From: [Clostridium] leptum DSM 753
Lineage (GTDB): Bacteria > Bacillota > Clostridia > Oscillospirales > Acutalibacteraceae
Reading direction: 5' to 3'
DNA: 64,000 nt
Assembly: GCA_000154345.1 (NCBI GenBank)
Contig: DS480348.1
Coordinates: 248,001-312,000, forward strand
The translations under genes were made by a program, and so were the position numbers. The notes under the pieces were generated by a model, which had not been told where the DNA came from, did no database searches, and saw only the letters and a list, made by a program, of their open reading frames with translations. Positions 44,459-53,310 of the stretch are shown here, one piece after another. Positions within the stretch are counted from its first letter, which is position 1. Each line of letters begins with the position of its first letter.

Positions 44459-45466
44459 ATGAGTCAAGGGAAATGTAAGCCTCCGGATAAGAGGTATCGT
44501 CGAAAGAAAAAGCTGCTGCCTGGTTCCTTAGTAGTTCTTTTTCTTGGTGTTTTGTTTATCGCCGTGCTGGCGGGCATGAAAAGCGCTCAGTTTTTAGAAC
44601 CGATCAATACATCCTTTACGCCCCGTGGGGAGTCGTCAAAGGGGATAGAGCAGGAAAGCTATCGGTTCTCCCCGGAGGCTGATGAAAAGAGCTATGGAAA
44701 AGGCGAGGAAAATAATGGCTCTGGAATCAATCCGGAGGCAGAAGATGCCAAGCTTCAAAGGACGCAGTCCGCGGTTTCTTCCAGCGATCCTGATCTGAAG
44801 AACGATACGGGCGATGACGCAGGGGAGGACGGCGTCCTTATAGACGCGCCTTATATCAGCCAACTGGGAACGTACCCCACCGGATGCGAGTCGGTTTCAG
44901 CGGTGATGGCCCTTCAGCATCTGGGAATCGATATTACTGTAGACGAATTTATCGACCGGTATCTGGATTTGGGAACCGAGCCCTGGACTGCGGAGGACGG
45001 AACGATGTACGGAGGGGATCCCTGGGAAACCTTCTTAGGAAATCCCAGAGAGGCCAGTGGCTGGGGATGTTATGCTCCCGTAATCGAAAGGGCTATCAAA
45101 AAAGCCGTTGATCCGAATCAATTTCAGGTAAGCCTTCTGTTTGGAATCCCCCTGGATGTATTGTGTGAAACCTATCTGCAAAATAATATTCCGGTAATCC
45201 TGTGGGCGACCATCGATATGGAATATCCCACTCCAGGCGACTGCTGGCTGATCGAAGGAACAGGAGAGGAGCTGCAGTGGATGCGGCCGGAGCACTGCCT
45301 CCTCCTGGTAGGCTATGACCAGGACTATTATTATTTCAACGACCCTACTGCGGGAAGGCAGTACCGATATGAAAAAAGCGCCTGTGAGGCTGCCTATCAA
45401 GGACTGCATTCCCAGGCAGTGGCGGTGTATGAAAAATCGTATCCGCCTTTAAAAACAGCGGAGTAA
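44459..45466 (+). CDS. C39-like peptidase, membrane-anchored and exported
   Basis: 335 residues. Basic N-terminus, one membrane helix (LPGSLVVLFLGVLFIAVLAG), a low-complexity linker of about 90 residues rich in E, S and D, then a C39_2 domain. Catalytic candidates: C143 in YPTGCESVSAVMAL, H279 in EHCLLLVGYD, and Asn/Asp in YYFNDPTAG. The family includes exported cysteine proteases of unknown substrate. ATG 44459, preceded by a G-rich SD, is preferred to ATG 44426, which has none. Followed by a short hairpin at 45469-45490 (CAAGCTGCT/AGCAGCTTG). Confidence 0.88.
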   Translation: MSQGKCKPPDKRYRRKKKLLPGSLVVLFLGVLFIAVLAGMKSAQFLEPINTSFTPRGESSKGIEQESYRFSPEADEKSYGKGEENNGSGINPEAEDAKLQRTQSAVSSSDPDLKNDTGDDAGEDGVLIDAPYISQLGTYPTGCESVSAVMALQHLGIDITVDEFIDRYLDLGTEPWTAEDGTMYGGDPWETFLGNPREASGWGCYAPVIERAIKKAVDPNQFQVSLLFGIPLDVLCETYLQNNIPVILWATIDMEYPTPGDCWLIEGTGEELQWMRPEHCLLLVGYDQDYYYFNDPTAGRQYRYEKSACEAAYQGLHSQAVAVYEKSYPPLKTAE

Positions 45467-45702
45467 AGCAAGCTGCTTTTTAGCAGCTTGTTATATATGG
45501 CTTGCTGCGTATGAGAAAAAATCTTCTGACAGTCAGTCCACGGGATTTAATATTCGTAAGCATGCCATTCTAAAGCGGTCCTGCGCCTTAAGCATTTTAA
45601 GCGCTCCCATTGAAAAAGCTGCGGAAATACGGTTCGAAAACCAGCCCGGTGCCCCTTTCGTTTAGCGGGTGAGAGGACCGGCTGGCTCAATATGCTGTGC
45701 TG

Positions 45703-45742
45703 AAAAGAAGGAAATCCGATTATTTTGGATTTCCTTCTTTTT
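45703..45742. terminator. Terminator formed with the 3' end of the MarR gene
   Basis: Stem AAGAAGGAAATCC/GGATTTCCTTCTT. On the minus strand the 5' arm encodes the last residues of the MarR protein and the loop contains its stop codon; a T-run follows. Also has T-run on the plus strand, so it can act both ways. Confidence 0.85.
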
Positions 45743-46175
45743 CTAATTTACAGATCATTTTCCAAACAGTTTCCAGGGAAAACAGCAGCTCCTTCTGTTC
45801 TCCCTGGGTGAGAATGGAGAGATGCTCTTCAATTCCCCGGCAGACCGCCGCCCGAAGCTTGTCCATCTGGGCCTCTCCATAAGCGCTTAAGCAGATGAAA
45901 ATAAGCCTCCTGTCCTGCTTGCACGGCCGGCGTTCCACCAGGCCGGTGTCCGCCAGGCTGTTGATCAGACGGGTGCTTTGCTGTTTGGATACGCCGCAGT
46001 GAGCGGAAAGGGCGGACATAGTCATACAGCCCTCCCGCTTCAGCGCCATCAGGGCGTAAAACTGAAGAGGGCTTATTTTTGCCCGCAGCGCTCCCTCAAT
46101 CGGGCGGATAATCTGGTTATAAAGCATGGGAATCAATAAAAAAAGCTGTTCGGAAATCATTTTTGAGGAATCCAA
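45720..46175 (-). CDS. MarR-family transcriptional regulator
   Basis: 151 residues, winged helix with recognition region MSALSAHCGVSKQQSTRLINSLADTGLVERRPCKQDRR. The basic wing 'CKQDRRLIFICLS' matches the MarR D-x-R-x wing. TTG start at 46175 with GGGAGG 6 nt upstream; no ATG fits better. It is divergent from the activase gene at 46396, and two palindromes in the shared region are likely operators for this protein. The inducer is unknown. Confidence 0.92.
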   Translation of the reverse strand: MDSSKMISEQLFLLIPMLYNQIIRPIEGALRAKISPLQFYALMALKREGCMTMSALSAHCGVSKQQSTRLINSLADTGLVERRPCKQDRRLIFICLSAYGEAQMDKLRAAVCRGIEEHLSILTQGEQKELLFSLETVWKMICKLEKEGNPK

Positions 46176-46193
46176 GACGCGCCTCCCGGTTAC

Positions 46194-46260
46194 TTGACAA
46201 ATATTTTTCAGCGTGTTACACTTACTTAGTAAACAAATGATAACTGTTAACTTACAGTTA
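46194..46260 (+). promoter_or_regulatory. Promoter toward the activase gene with two palindromic operators
   Basis: TTGACA (46194-46199), 17-bp spacer, TACACT (46217-46222). TTACTTAGTAA (46222-46232) overlaps the start-site region, and TAACTGTTAACTTACAGTTA (46241-46260), a palindrome of 7+6+7, follows. Position suits repression by the divergent MarR protein. Confidence 0.65.
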
Positions 46261-46395
46261 ATATTTTACAGCAAAACCCTGATTTGTCAATGGACGGCTG
46301 ACATTTTCAGAAAAATTTTTTATTTCCAGCTTTTTTTCTTAGAAAAAGTCTGGTATCATATAAAGATGTAGTAAAGGAAAAGGGGAGATACTCTC

Positions 46396-49293
46396 TTGAA
46401 AATCGGTCTGGACATCGGTTCCACCACCATTAAGTGTGTTGTGCTCAATGATAACGATGAAATCTTACATAAATCCTATGAACGCCACTATTCCCAAATT
46501 ACGGAAAAGATTCGGGATATTCTTCAATATGTACGGGACAATGTGGTAAAGGGAAAAACCGCCCGGCTGGCAATTTCCGGTTCCGCTGGAATGGGAGTAG
46601 CGGAGAACTGCCGCCTGCCCTTTGTGCAGGAGGTGTTCGCCACCCGCGTGGCCGCCAACCGCCTTTTGCCAGGCAGCGACGTCATTATCGAGCTGGGCGG
46701 AGAGGATGCCAAAATCCTGTTTTTGACCGGCGGTATGGAGGTGCGGATGAACGGCACCTGCGCCGGAGGTACCGGCGCTTTCATCGATCAGATGGCCACC
46801 TTGCTGAACGTAGCTCCCGACGAGATGAACGAGCTTGCCAAAGCCTATGAGAAAACCTATACCATCGCTTCCCGGTGCGGTGTATTCGCCAAATCGGATA
46901 TCCAGCCCTTGCTGAACCAGGGCGCCAGGAAGAATGATATCGCCGCCAGTATTTTTTACGCTGTGGTCAACCAGACTATTGCCGGTTTGGCACAGGGGCG
47001 GGAGATCAAGGGGAATATCGTATATCTGGGCGGCCCCCTGACCTTCCTTTCCGAGCTGCGGAAAAGCTTTGACGAAACCTTGAAAACCAAGGGCACCTGC
47101 CCGGAAAATTCCCTGTACTATGTGGCGCTGGGAGCGGCTTTCTGCGCTGAGGAGGACATTGACCTAGATCAGGCGATCGGCCAGGCGGAGCATTACAGGG
47201 CCTCAGGAAACTTTGCGTATAATCCGCCGCTGTTTCAGTCCCGGGAGGACTATGACGCCTTTTTGGAACGCCACAGCCAATGCTCCGTGGAGCGGGGCGA
47301 TTTTGACGCTTACCAGGGGAAGGTTTATCTCGGCATGGATGCGGGCTCTACCACGGTGAAAACCGTGGTGATGGGGGAGAACGGCGAACTGCTTTATTCC
47401 CAGTATCAGCCGAACTCCGGCAACCCGGTGCCGATCATCAAGGAGTTTTTAGAGAAGCTTTACCGGGAGCATCCCGATGTGGAGATCGCTGCAGGAGCGG
47501 TGACCGGCTACGGCGAAGAGATCATTAAAAACGCTTTCTGCGTTGATTTCGGCATTGTGGAAACAGTGGCCCATCTCACCGCCGCGAAGCGTTTTATGCC
47601 TGACGTTCAGTTTGTCATTGACATCGGCGGACAGGATATCAAGTGCTTTAAGATCCATAACGGCACTATTGATAATATTTTCTTAAACGAGGCTTGTTCC
47701 TCTGGGTGCGGCTCTTTTTTGCAAACCTTCGCCAATGCCCTGGGCTATTCCATTGAGGAGTTTTCCAAGCTGGGCCTGTTCGCCAAACAGCCGGTGAACC
47801 TAGGCTCCAGATGCACTGTGTTTATGAATTCCTCCGTGAAGCAGGCGCAAAAGGATGGCGCTACCATTGAGGACATTTCCGCAGGCCTTTCCCTGAGCGT
47901 GGTGAAAAACGCTCTTTATAAGGTGATCCGGGCTTCCTCTCCCGGCGAGCTGGGGCAAAGGATTGTGGTGCAAGGCGGCACCTTTTTAAACGACGCCGTC
48001 CTCCGGGCCTTCGAGCAGGAGATGGGGGTTCAGGTGGTGCGCCCGGATATCGCCGGGCTTATGGGGGCTTATGGCGCGGCGCTGTACGCTCAAAGCAGAA
48101 AAAGAGAAAAAAGCACCATTCTTACGGAAGAACAGCTTGCGAAATTTACCCATAAAATCAGTGTGGTTACCTGCGGCTTGTGCAGCAACCACTGCCGTCT
48201 GACCGTAAATACCTTTGAGGGCGGCAGAAAATATATTGGCGGCAACCGGTGTGAAAAGCCCATTACCAGGAAAAACGCCGGCGAGAGCCTGAATATTTAT
48301 GAATATAAGCTGAAGCTCCTGGAGGAATACCGTTCCTGCGAGGGACCGAGAGGAACGATTGGAATCCCCATGGGCTTGAATATGTATGAGCTGCTGCCTT
48401 TCTGGTACCGTTTCTTTAAGGATCTGGGCTTCGGCGTGAAAACGTCGCCCCTGTCCAATTCCAAGCTGTATCTGCGGGGCCAGCATACCATTCCCAGCGA
48501 TACGGTTTGTTTTCCGGCGAAGCTGATGCACGGCCATGTGCAGACCTTGATTGACGAGGGAGTCAAGACGATCTTCTATCCTTGTATGTCTTATAATTTG
48601 GATGAGAAGCTGGGAGATAACCACTACAACTGTCCGGTGGTGGCTTATTATCCCGAGGTTATCGCCGCCAATGTGGGGGACGCGGCAAAAATCACACTGA
48701 TCCACGATTATCTGGGCCTGCACCGGAAGCGGGATTTTCCAGTGAAAGCCCACGCCATGCTCAATCAATATTTCGACGGCATCAGCTTGAAAGAGGTCAA
48801 AAAAGCGGCGAAAGCCGCCTATGAGGAGTATTACGGGTATTTTGAAAAGGTCCGGGCCAGAGGCGAGGAGATTCTGGAAACCGCTGAAAAGCAGGGAAAA
48901 GAGGTCATCGTTTTGGCCGGCCGGCCCTACCATGTGGACCCGGAGATCAACCACGGTATTGATAAGCTGATCGCCAGCTATGGCGTAGCTATTATATCTG
49001 AGGATGTCATCAGCTCCAGAGTGAAGAAATTTCATACCGGAGTTTTGAATCAGTGGACATATCACTCCCGGCTTTACGCCGCAGCCCATTATCTGAAGGA
49101 TCAGCCCCATATGAATCTAGTGCAGCTGGTATCCTTCGGATGCGGCGTGGACGCGATCACCACCGACGAGGTTCGGGATATCCTGGAATCTGAGGGGAAA
49201 ATCTATACCCAGATTAAAATTGACGAGATCACCAATCTGGGCGCGGTGAAAATCCGGCTGAGAAGCCTGTTCGCCGCCCTGGATCAGGAATAA
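46396..49293 (+). CDS. 2-hydroxyacyl-CoA dehydratase activase-like protein with two ATPase domains
   Basis: 965 residues. Two BadF/BadG-type ASKHA ATPase domains: first from MKIGLDIGSTTIKCVV with cluster-related GTCAGGTGAF and ASRCGVFAKSD, second from about 312 (YLGMDAGSTTVKTVV) with EACSSGCGSF and GSRCTVFMNSS. A third part (from about 590) is DUF2229-like, with CGLCSNHCRLTVNTF and SDTVCFPAKLMHGH. Such activases use ATP to push a low-potential electron from ferredoxin into a dehydratase. In many Clostridia the same domains plus the dehydratase-like part form one protein of about 1400 residues; here that last part is the next gene. TTG start with aggggag SD. Substrate unknown. Confidence 0.92.
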   Translation: MKIGLDIGSTTIKCVVLNDNDEILHKSYERHYSQITEKIRDILQYVRDNVVKGKTARLAISGSAGMGVAENCRLPFVQEVFATRVAANRLLPGSDVIIELGGEDAKILFLTGGMEVRMNGTCAGGTGAFIDQMATLLNVAPDEMNELAKAYEKTYTIASRCGVFAKSDIQPLLNQGARKNDIAASIFYAVVNQTIAGLAQGREIKGNIVYLGGPLTFLSELRKSFDETLKTKGTCPENSLYYVALGAAFCAEEDIDLDQAIGQAEHYRASGNFAYNPPLFQSREDYDAFLERHSQCSVERGDFDAYQGKVYLGMDAGSTTVKTVVMGENGELLYSQYQPNSGNPVPIIKEFLEKLYREHPDVEIAAGAVTGYGEEIIKNAFCVDFGIVETVAHLTAAKRFMPDVQFVIDIGGQDIKCFKIHNGTIDNIFLNEACSSGCGSFLQTFANALGYSIEEFSKLGLFAKQPVNLGSRCTVFMNSSVKQAQKDGATIEDISAGLSLSVVKNALYKVIRASSPGELGQRIVVQGGTFLNDAVLRAFEQEMGVQVVRPDIAGLMGAYGAALYAQSRKREKSTILTEEQLAKFTHKISVVTCGLCSNHCRLTVNTFEGGRKYIGGNRCEKPITRKNAGESLNIYEYKLKLLEEYRSCEGPRGTIGIPMGLNMYELLPFWYRFFKDLGFGVKTSPLSNSKLYLRGQHTIPSDTVCFPAKLMHGHVQTLIDEGVKTIFYPCMSYNLDEKLGDNHYNCPVVAYYPEVIAANVGDAAKITLIHDYLGLHRKRDFPVKAHAMLNQYFDGISLKEVKKAAKAAYEEYYGYFEKVRARGEEILETAEKQGKEVIVLAGRPYHVDPEINHGIDKLIASYGVAIISEDVISSRVKKFHTGVLNQWTYHSRLYAAAHYLKDQPHMNLVQLVSFGCGVDAITTDEVRDILESEGKIYTQIKIDEITNLGAVKIRLRSLFAALDQE

Positions 49294-49362
49294 TCATTCA
49301 AGCCGGCGCGGATTTCTATACCAATCGTCAACGCCCGGCCGGCGGCGTTAAAGGAGACCATT

Positions 49363-50691
49363 ATGGCAAAATTACAGTATGACAAAACCGGGCGCCTGCT
49401 GTTCACTAAGGAAATGAAAAAGGAATATACGATTTTGTTTCCCATGATGGCGCCGATCCATTTTAACATCATCAAGGATGTGTTTACTCACTACGGCTAC
49501 AAGGCGGTGCTGTTGGAGACCACCGGCCCACAGATCGCCCAGACTGGTCTGAAATACGTACATAACGATACCTGCTATCCGGCAATTCTGGTCATCGGGC
49601 AGATGATCGACGCGCTGAATTCCGGCAAGTACGATTTGGACCACACTGCCCTGATGATCACCCAGACCGGCGGAGGCTGCCGGGCGTCCAATTACATCCA
49701 TCTTCTGCGGAAGGCATTGAAAAAGGCCGGCTATGAAAAGGTGCCTGTGATCAGCCTGAATATTTCGGGCCTGGAGAAAAACAGCGGCTTTCATATTACT
49801 CTGCCTATGATCCGCCGGGTGGTGGCGGCTGTGGTTTACGGCGACGAGCTGATGCTGCTGCGAAACCAGTGCAAGCCTTATGAAATCATCGCCGGGGAAA
49901 GCGACCGGCTGGTGTCCAGATGGAGCCAGCAGCTGGCGAAGGAACTAAATTCCGGCAGCGGCTACAGCGCAAAGGATCTGGAAAGAAATATGAATAAAAT
50001 CGTGGATGATTTTGCAAAGCTGAACCTGAACCATACCAAGAAGAAGGTTAAGGTCGGCGTGGTGGGGGAAATCTACGTCAAATACGCCCCGCTGGGCAAT
50101 AACTGCCTGGAGGAGTTTTTGGAATCCCAGGACTGCGAGGTCTGCCTGCCGGGCATTTTAGGCTTCGCCATGTTTAAGGTGGATAACCGCCTGGAGGATA
50201 TCAAGCTTTACGGAGGAAACCCGCTGAAGTACGCGGCGGTTAGCGCCCTAATGAAATACTGCACCAAGATCGAGTCAATTCTGATCGCGGCGGTCAAACG
50301 CCAGCCTAAATTTTTGCCGCCGAGCCCCTACGCCCATACCAAAGAGCTGGTAAAAGGTGTAATCGGTTACGGCGATAAAATGGGTGAGGGCTGGCTTTTA
50401 ACGGCGGAGATGCTGGAGCTTGCGGAATCCGGCTATGAAAACATCGTCTGCACCCAGCCTTTCGGTTGCCTTCCTAACCACATTTGCGGCAAAGGTATGA
50501 TCCGTAAGATAAAGGAGCGAAATCCCAAGGCAAATATTGTGGCCATCGATTACGACCCTGGCGCCACCCGGGTAAACCAGGAGAACCGAATTAAGCTGAT
50601 GCTGTCGGTAGCCCGTGAAAACCTTCAGCAGGCGGAAACGGTGCCGGATCAGAAGCCGGCCGATGCCGGGAAAGCCGTATCAGTGAAATAA
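49363..50691 (+). CDS. 2-hydroxyacyl-CoA dehydratase D-component-like protein
   Basis: 442 residues of the HgdB/FldC superfamily. Cysteines in conserved positions: HNDTCYPAILVIGQ, TGGGCRASNYI and CTQPFGCLPNHICGKG, which can ligate an iron-sulfur cluster. Begins 69 bp after the activase and is its probable substrate or partner. SD aaaggag before ATG 49363. It corresponds to the C-terminal part of the large fused activase-dehydratase proteins found elsewhere. The physiological reaction of this paralogue group is not known; it is not an obvious classical 2-hydroxyglutaryl-CoA dehydratase alpha/beta pair. Confidence 0.9.
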   Translation: MAKLQYDKTGRLLFTKEMKKEYTILFPMMAPIHFNIIKDVFTHYGYKAVLLETTGPQIAQTGLKYVHNDTCYPAILVIGQMIDALNSGKYDLDHTALMITQTGGGCRASNYIHLLRKALKKAGYEKVPVISLNISGLEKNSGFHITLPMIRRVVAAVVYGDELMLLRNQCKPYEIIAGESDRLVSRWSQQLAKELNSGSGYSAKDLERNMNKIVDDFAKLNLNHTKKKVKVGVVGEIYVKYAPLGNNCLEEFLESQDCEVCLPGILGFAMFKVDNRLEDIKLYGGNPLKYAAVSALMKYCTKIESILIAAVKRQPKFLPPSPYAHTKELVKGVIGYGDKMGEGWLLTAEMLELAESGYENIVCTQPFGCLPNHICGKGMIRKIKERNPKANIVAIDYDPGATRVNQENRIKLMLSVARENLQQAETVPDQKPADAGKAVSVK

Positions 50692-51118
50692 CTGGAATCT
50701 GGAGGATATCAAGCTTTCTTCGCCGCGCTCAGTCAATTCAAAGGAAATAGAAAAAGAACAAGCCTGTTTTGAAGCGCCCCGTTTGTTATTCAGTAAATCT
50801 TACTGAATAACAAACGGGGCGCTTAGTTGTGCAAAAAGGAAAAGCAAATCAGATTACACGCCGGAATTTAAGAAGACGGCAATGGAAACTATGCGGCTGA
50901 CGTTCCCTGCTAAATCGCCTGCTGGTAAGATATCGGCCGGGGATAGGAAACCCTGTGTTTGACCGCTTTGTATTTGAAATTGTGCCCCCTGGCAAAAGTT
51001 TGAGAAAAATTCTTTCTTCTTTCAAATTTCTACAATGGTTTCTGTAAGATTCAGTTGTATTTCCCCGGTAAGTTTATTATAATGGATTCTGTAGGAATGA
51101 AAGCGAGTGAGGAAAAGT
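50692..51118. other. Intergenic stretch with the 25-bp perfect inverted repeat
   Basis: Besides the repeat at 50772-50824 I see only AT-rich sequence leading to the DUF1846 gene. There is a possible -10 TATAAT at 51078-51083 (from TTATTATAATGG) without a clear -35. Confidence 0.4.
50772..50824. repeat. Perfect 25-bp inverted repeat (3-nt loop)
   Basis: The left arm at 50772-50796 (starting AAGCGCCCCGTTTG) and the right arm at 50800-50824 are exact complements around ATC. No T-run follows on either strand. It lies 80 bp after the dehydratase-like gene; it may still act as a terminator or RNA stabiliser. Confidence 0.9.
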
Positions 51119-52600
51119 ATGAAAATCGGATTTGACAATGATCTATACTTAAAGATGCAGTCCAGTCACATTTTAGAGAGAATCAACCAGTTTGACAATA
51201 AGCTTTACCTGGAGCTGGGCGGTAAGCTGTTTGACGATTACCACGCCAGCCGGGTGCTGCCGGGCTTTCAGCCGGACAGTAAGGTGCGAATGCTTCTCCA
51301 GTTAAAGGATCAAGCGGAAATCGTTATCGTCATCAACGCAGCCGACATTGAAAAAAGTAAGGTTCGTGGCGATCTGGGGATCACTTATGACGCGGATGTA
51401 TTCCGTCTGATTGATGCGTTTCGCGGGATCGGATTGTATGTAGGCAGCGTGGTGATCGCGCAATACTCGGGACAAGCCGCAGCGGAGGCCTTTAAGAACC
51501 GCCTTCAGCTTCTCGGCGTACCGGTTTATCTCCACTATCCCATCGCCGGATATCCCGCCAATATTCCTCTGATCGTCAGCGACGAGGGATACGGTAAAAA
51601 CGAGTATATTGAAACCACCCGTCCGCTGGTGATTGTGACGGCGCCCGGGCCGGGCAGCGGAAAGATGGCTACCTGTTTATCTCAGCTGTATCATGAGCAT
51701 AAGCGGGGAATCAAGGCCGGCTATGCAAAATTTGAGACGTTTCCTATTTGGAATTTACCTCTGAAGCATCCGGTCAATCTGGCCTACGAGGCCGCTACAG
51801 CGGATTTAAATGATGTCAATATGATCGATCCCTTTCATTTGGAGGCCTATGGAACCACGGCGGTAAACTATAACCGGGATGTAGAAATATTTCCTGTGCT
51901 TAACGCTACCTTTGAGTGTATTTTTGGGGAAAGCCCTTATAAATCTCCCACAGATATGGGCGTAAATATGGCGGGAAAATGCATTGTGGATGACGAGGCC
52001 TGTAAGGAAGCCTCCTGTCAGGAGATCATCCGCCGGTATTATTATACCCAGCGCGACGCGAAGCAAGGACGGCTGGATGAGGAAGCCGTCATGAAGGTGG
52101 AACTCTTGATGAGCAAGGCGGGAGTCAGCGTGAAAGACAGAGCTTGCGTGTCGCCGGCTCTGGAACGGGCTGAACGGGATAAGCTGCCCGCAGCGGCGAT
52201 CCAGCTGCCGGATGGACAGGTGATCACTGGTGGGACCTCCTCTTTGCTGGGGGCTTCCGCCGCAATGCTGCTGAATGCGCTGAAGAGACTGGGCGGGATC
52301 GGCCACGATATACTGCTGATCTCCCCAATCGTCATTGAGCCGATCCAAAATTTGAAAATCAAACATTTGGGGAACAATAATCCCAGACTCCATACTGATG
52401 AAATTTTGATCGCTCTTTCCATCAGCGCCGCTACCAACCCTACCGCGGCTCTGGCTTTAAAGCAGCTTTCCAAGCTGAAGGGCTGTGAGGCTCATTCCTC
52501 AGTGATTTTGTCCCAGGTGGATGAGACGACTTTCCGAAAGTTGGGAGTCAATTTGACGACCGAGCCTGTGTACCAGTCGAAAAAGCTGTACCACAAATAA
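51119..52600 (+). CDS. DUF1846 family protein
   Basis: 493 residues, cytoplasmic. Characteristic sequence: MKIGFDNDLYLKMQSSHILERI at the start, TAPGPGSGKMATCLSQLYHEH (a P-loop-like glycine-rich segment near residue 180), YAKFETFPIWNLPLKHPVNLAYEAATADL, and DMGVNMAGKCIVDD. The family is widespread in Firmicutes and has been solved structurally but has no proven function. ATG 51119 is favoured over in-frame GTG 51107 as it matches the family start. Single gene ending at a strong terminator. Confidence 0.93.
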   Translation: MKIGFDNDLYLKMQSSHILERINQFDNKLYLELGGKLFDDYHASRVLPGFQPDSKVRMLLQLKDQAEIVIVINAADIEKSKVRGDLGITYDADVFRLIDAFRGIGLYVGSVVIAQYSGQAAAEAFKNRLQLLGVPVYLHYPIAGYPANIPLIVSDEGYGKNEYIETTRPLVIVTAPGPGSGKMATCLSQLYHEHKRGIKAGYAKFETFPIWNLPLKHPVNLAYEAATADLNDVNMIDPFHLEAYGTTAVNYNRDVEIFPVLNATFECIFGESPYKSPTDMGVNMAGKCIVDDEACKEASCQEIIRRYYYTQRDAKQGRLDEEAVMKVELLMSKAGVSVKDRACVSPALERAERDKLPAAAIQLPDGQVITGGTSSLLGASAAMLLNALKRLGGIGHDILLISPIVIEPIQNLKIKHLGNNNPRLHTDEILIALSISAATNPTAALALKQLSKLKGCEAHSSVILSQVDETTFRKLGVNLTTEPVYQSKKLYHK

Positions 52601-52625
52601 AAAGCATAAGGATTTCATTTTCAAA

Positions 52626-52657
52626 AAAGCCCGTTCCTTTAGGAACGGGCTTTTTAT
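52626..52657. terminator. Intrinsic terminator after DUF1846 gene
   Basis: Perfect stem AGCCCGTTCCT/AGGAACGGGCT with TT loop, TTTTT on the right and A6 on the left, so it can act on both strands. Confidence 0.92.
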
Positions 52658-52785
52658 TTATATAGAATCTAAATTTAGAAAAAACTTTTTATTTCTCTTA
52701 GTACCTGTATCAAGTCGCGCATAAACAGCGTATTGATGAATTTGTGCTGGTTATGCCGCCATGCTTATAAAAACATGAAAGGGAA

Positions 52786-53238
52786 TTATTCTCCGCAGAC
52801 AGTCTCGTCTAAGGTAATTCTGGGGGAATCCTGAACCGGAGCTACGACGAGAGCTTTCATGGTGTCGCCCTCGGCTACCGCGACAAAATGGCCCTTGCCA
52901 GGGTCGATGCTCAGCTCTGTGCCGGCGGGAATCCGGACAATCTGGGCGGATTCCATGACCGCTTTGCCAGCCTTGATATCCACAAACAGCATTAGAGCGG
53001 GACCCTCTAAGAAATAAAAGAGTTCGGCATCCTCATGATACTCGATCTCGTTGAAGGTTGGTGTATGGTGCCAGCCCTCCAACAGGCCGCAAGCAATCCT
53101 CGTAGACTTGAAATCTACTGCCATGGGAAATGCGGTCCACTCAAAAAAGGTTTCCTTATAAGATCCCAGCGACTTGGTGCAAAGGGTCTTTACGCCGTTG
53201 ATGGTTACATCCTTTAGATCCTGAATTTTTACATTCAT
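52786..53238 (-). CDS. Cupin-like protein of unknown function
   Basis: 150 residues. A double-stranded beta-helix is suggested by GWHHTPTFNEIEYHEDAELFYFLEGPALMLFVDI and VRIPAGTELSIDPGKGHFVAV. The metal-type set His-His...Glu...His in WHHTP and EYHEDAE, with a later His in GKGHF, resembles cupins and ureidoglycolate-lyase-like folds. No substrate can be assigned. ATG 53238 with SD aggagg. Seventy bp from the HAD gene upstream on the same strand; could be read as the tail of that operon. Confidence 0.75.
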   Translation of the reverse strand: MNVKIQDLKDVTINGVKTLCTKSLGSYKETFFEWTAFPMAVDFKSTRIACGLLEGWHHTPTFNEIEYHEDAELFYFLEGPALMLFVDIKAGKAVMESAQIVRIPAGTELSIDPGKGHFVAVAEGDTMKALVVAPVQDSPRITLDETVCGE

Positions 53239-53310
53239 GAGAAAAACCTCCTGCTTTTTCTTTTATTATAGCATTCCAAAAACAGGAAAGTAAAGAGAGC
53301 GAAAACAATT

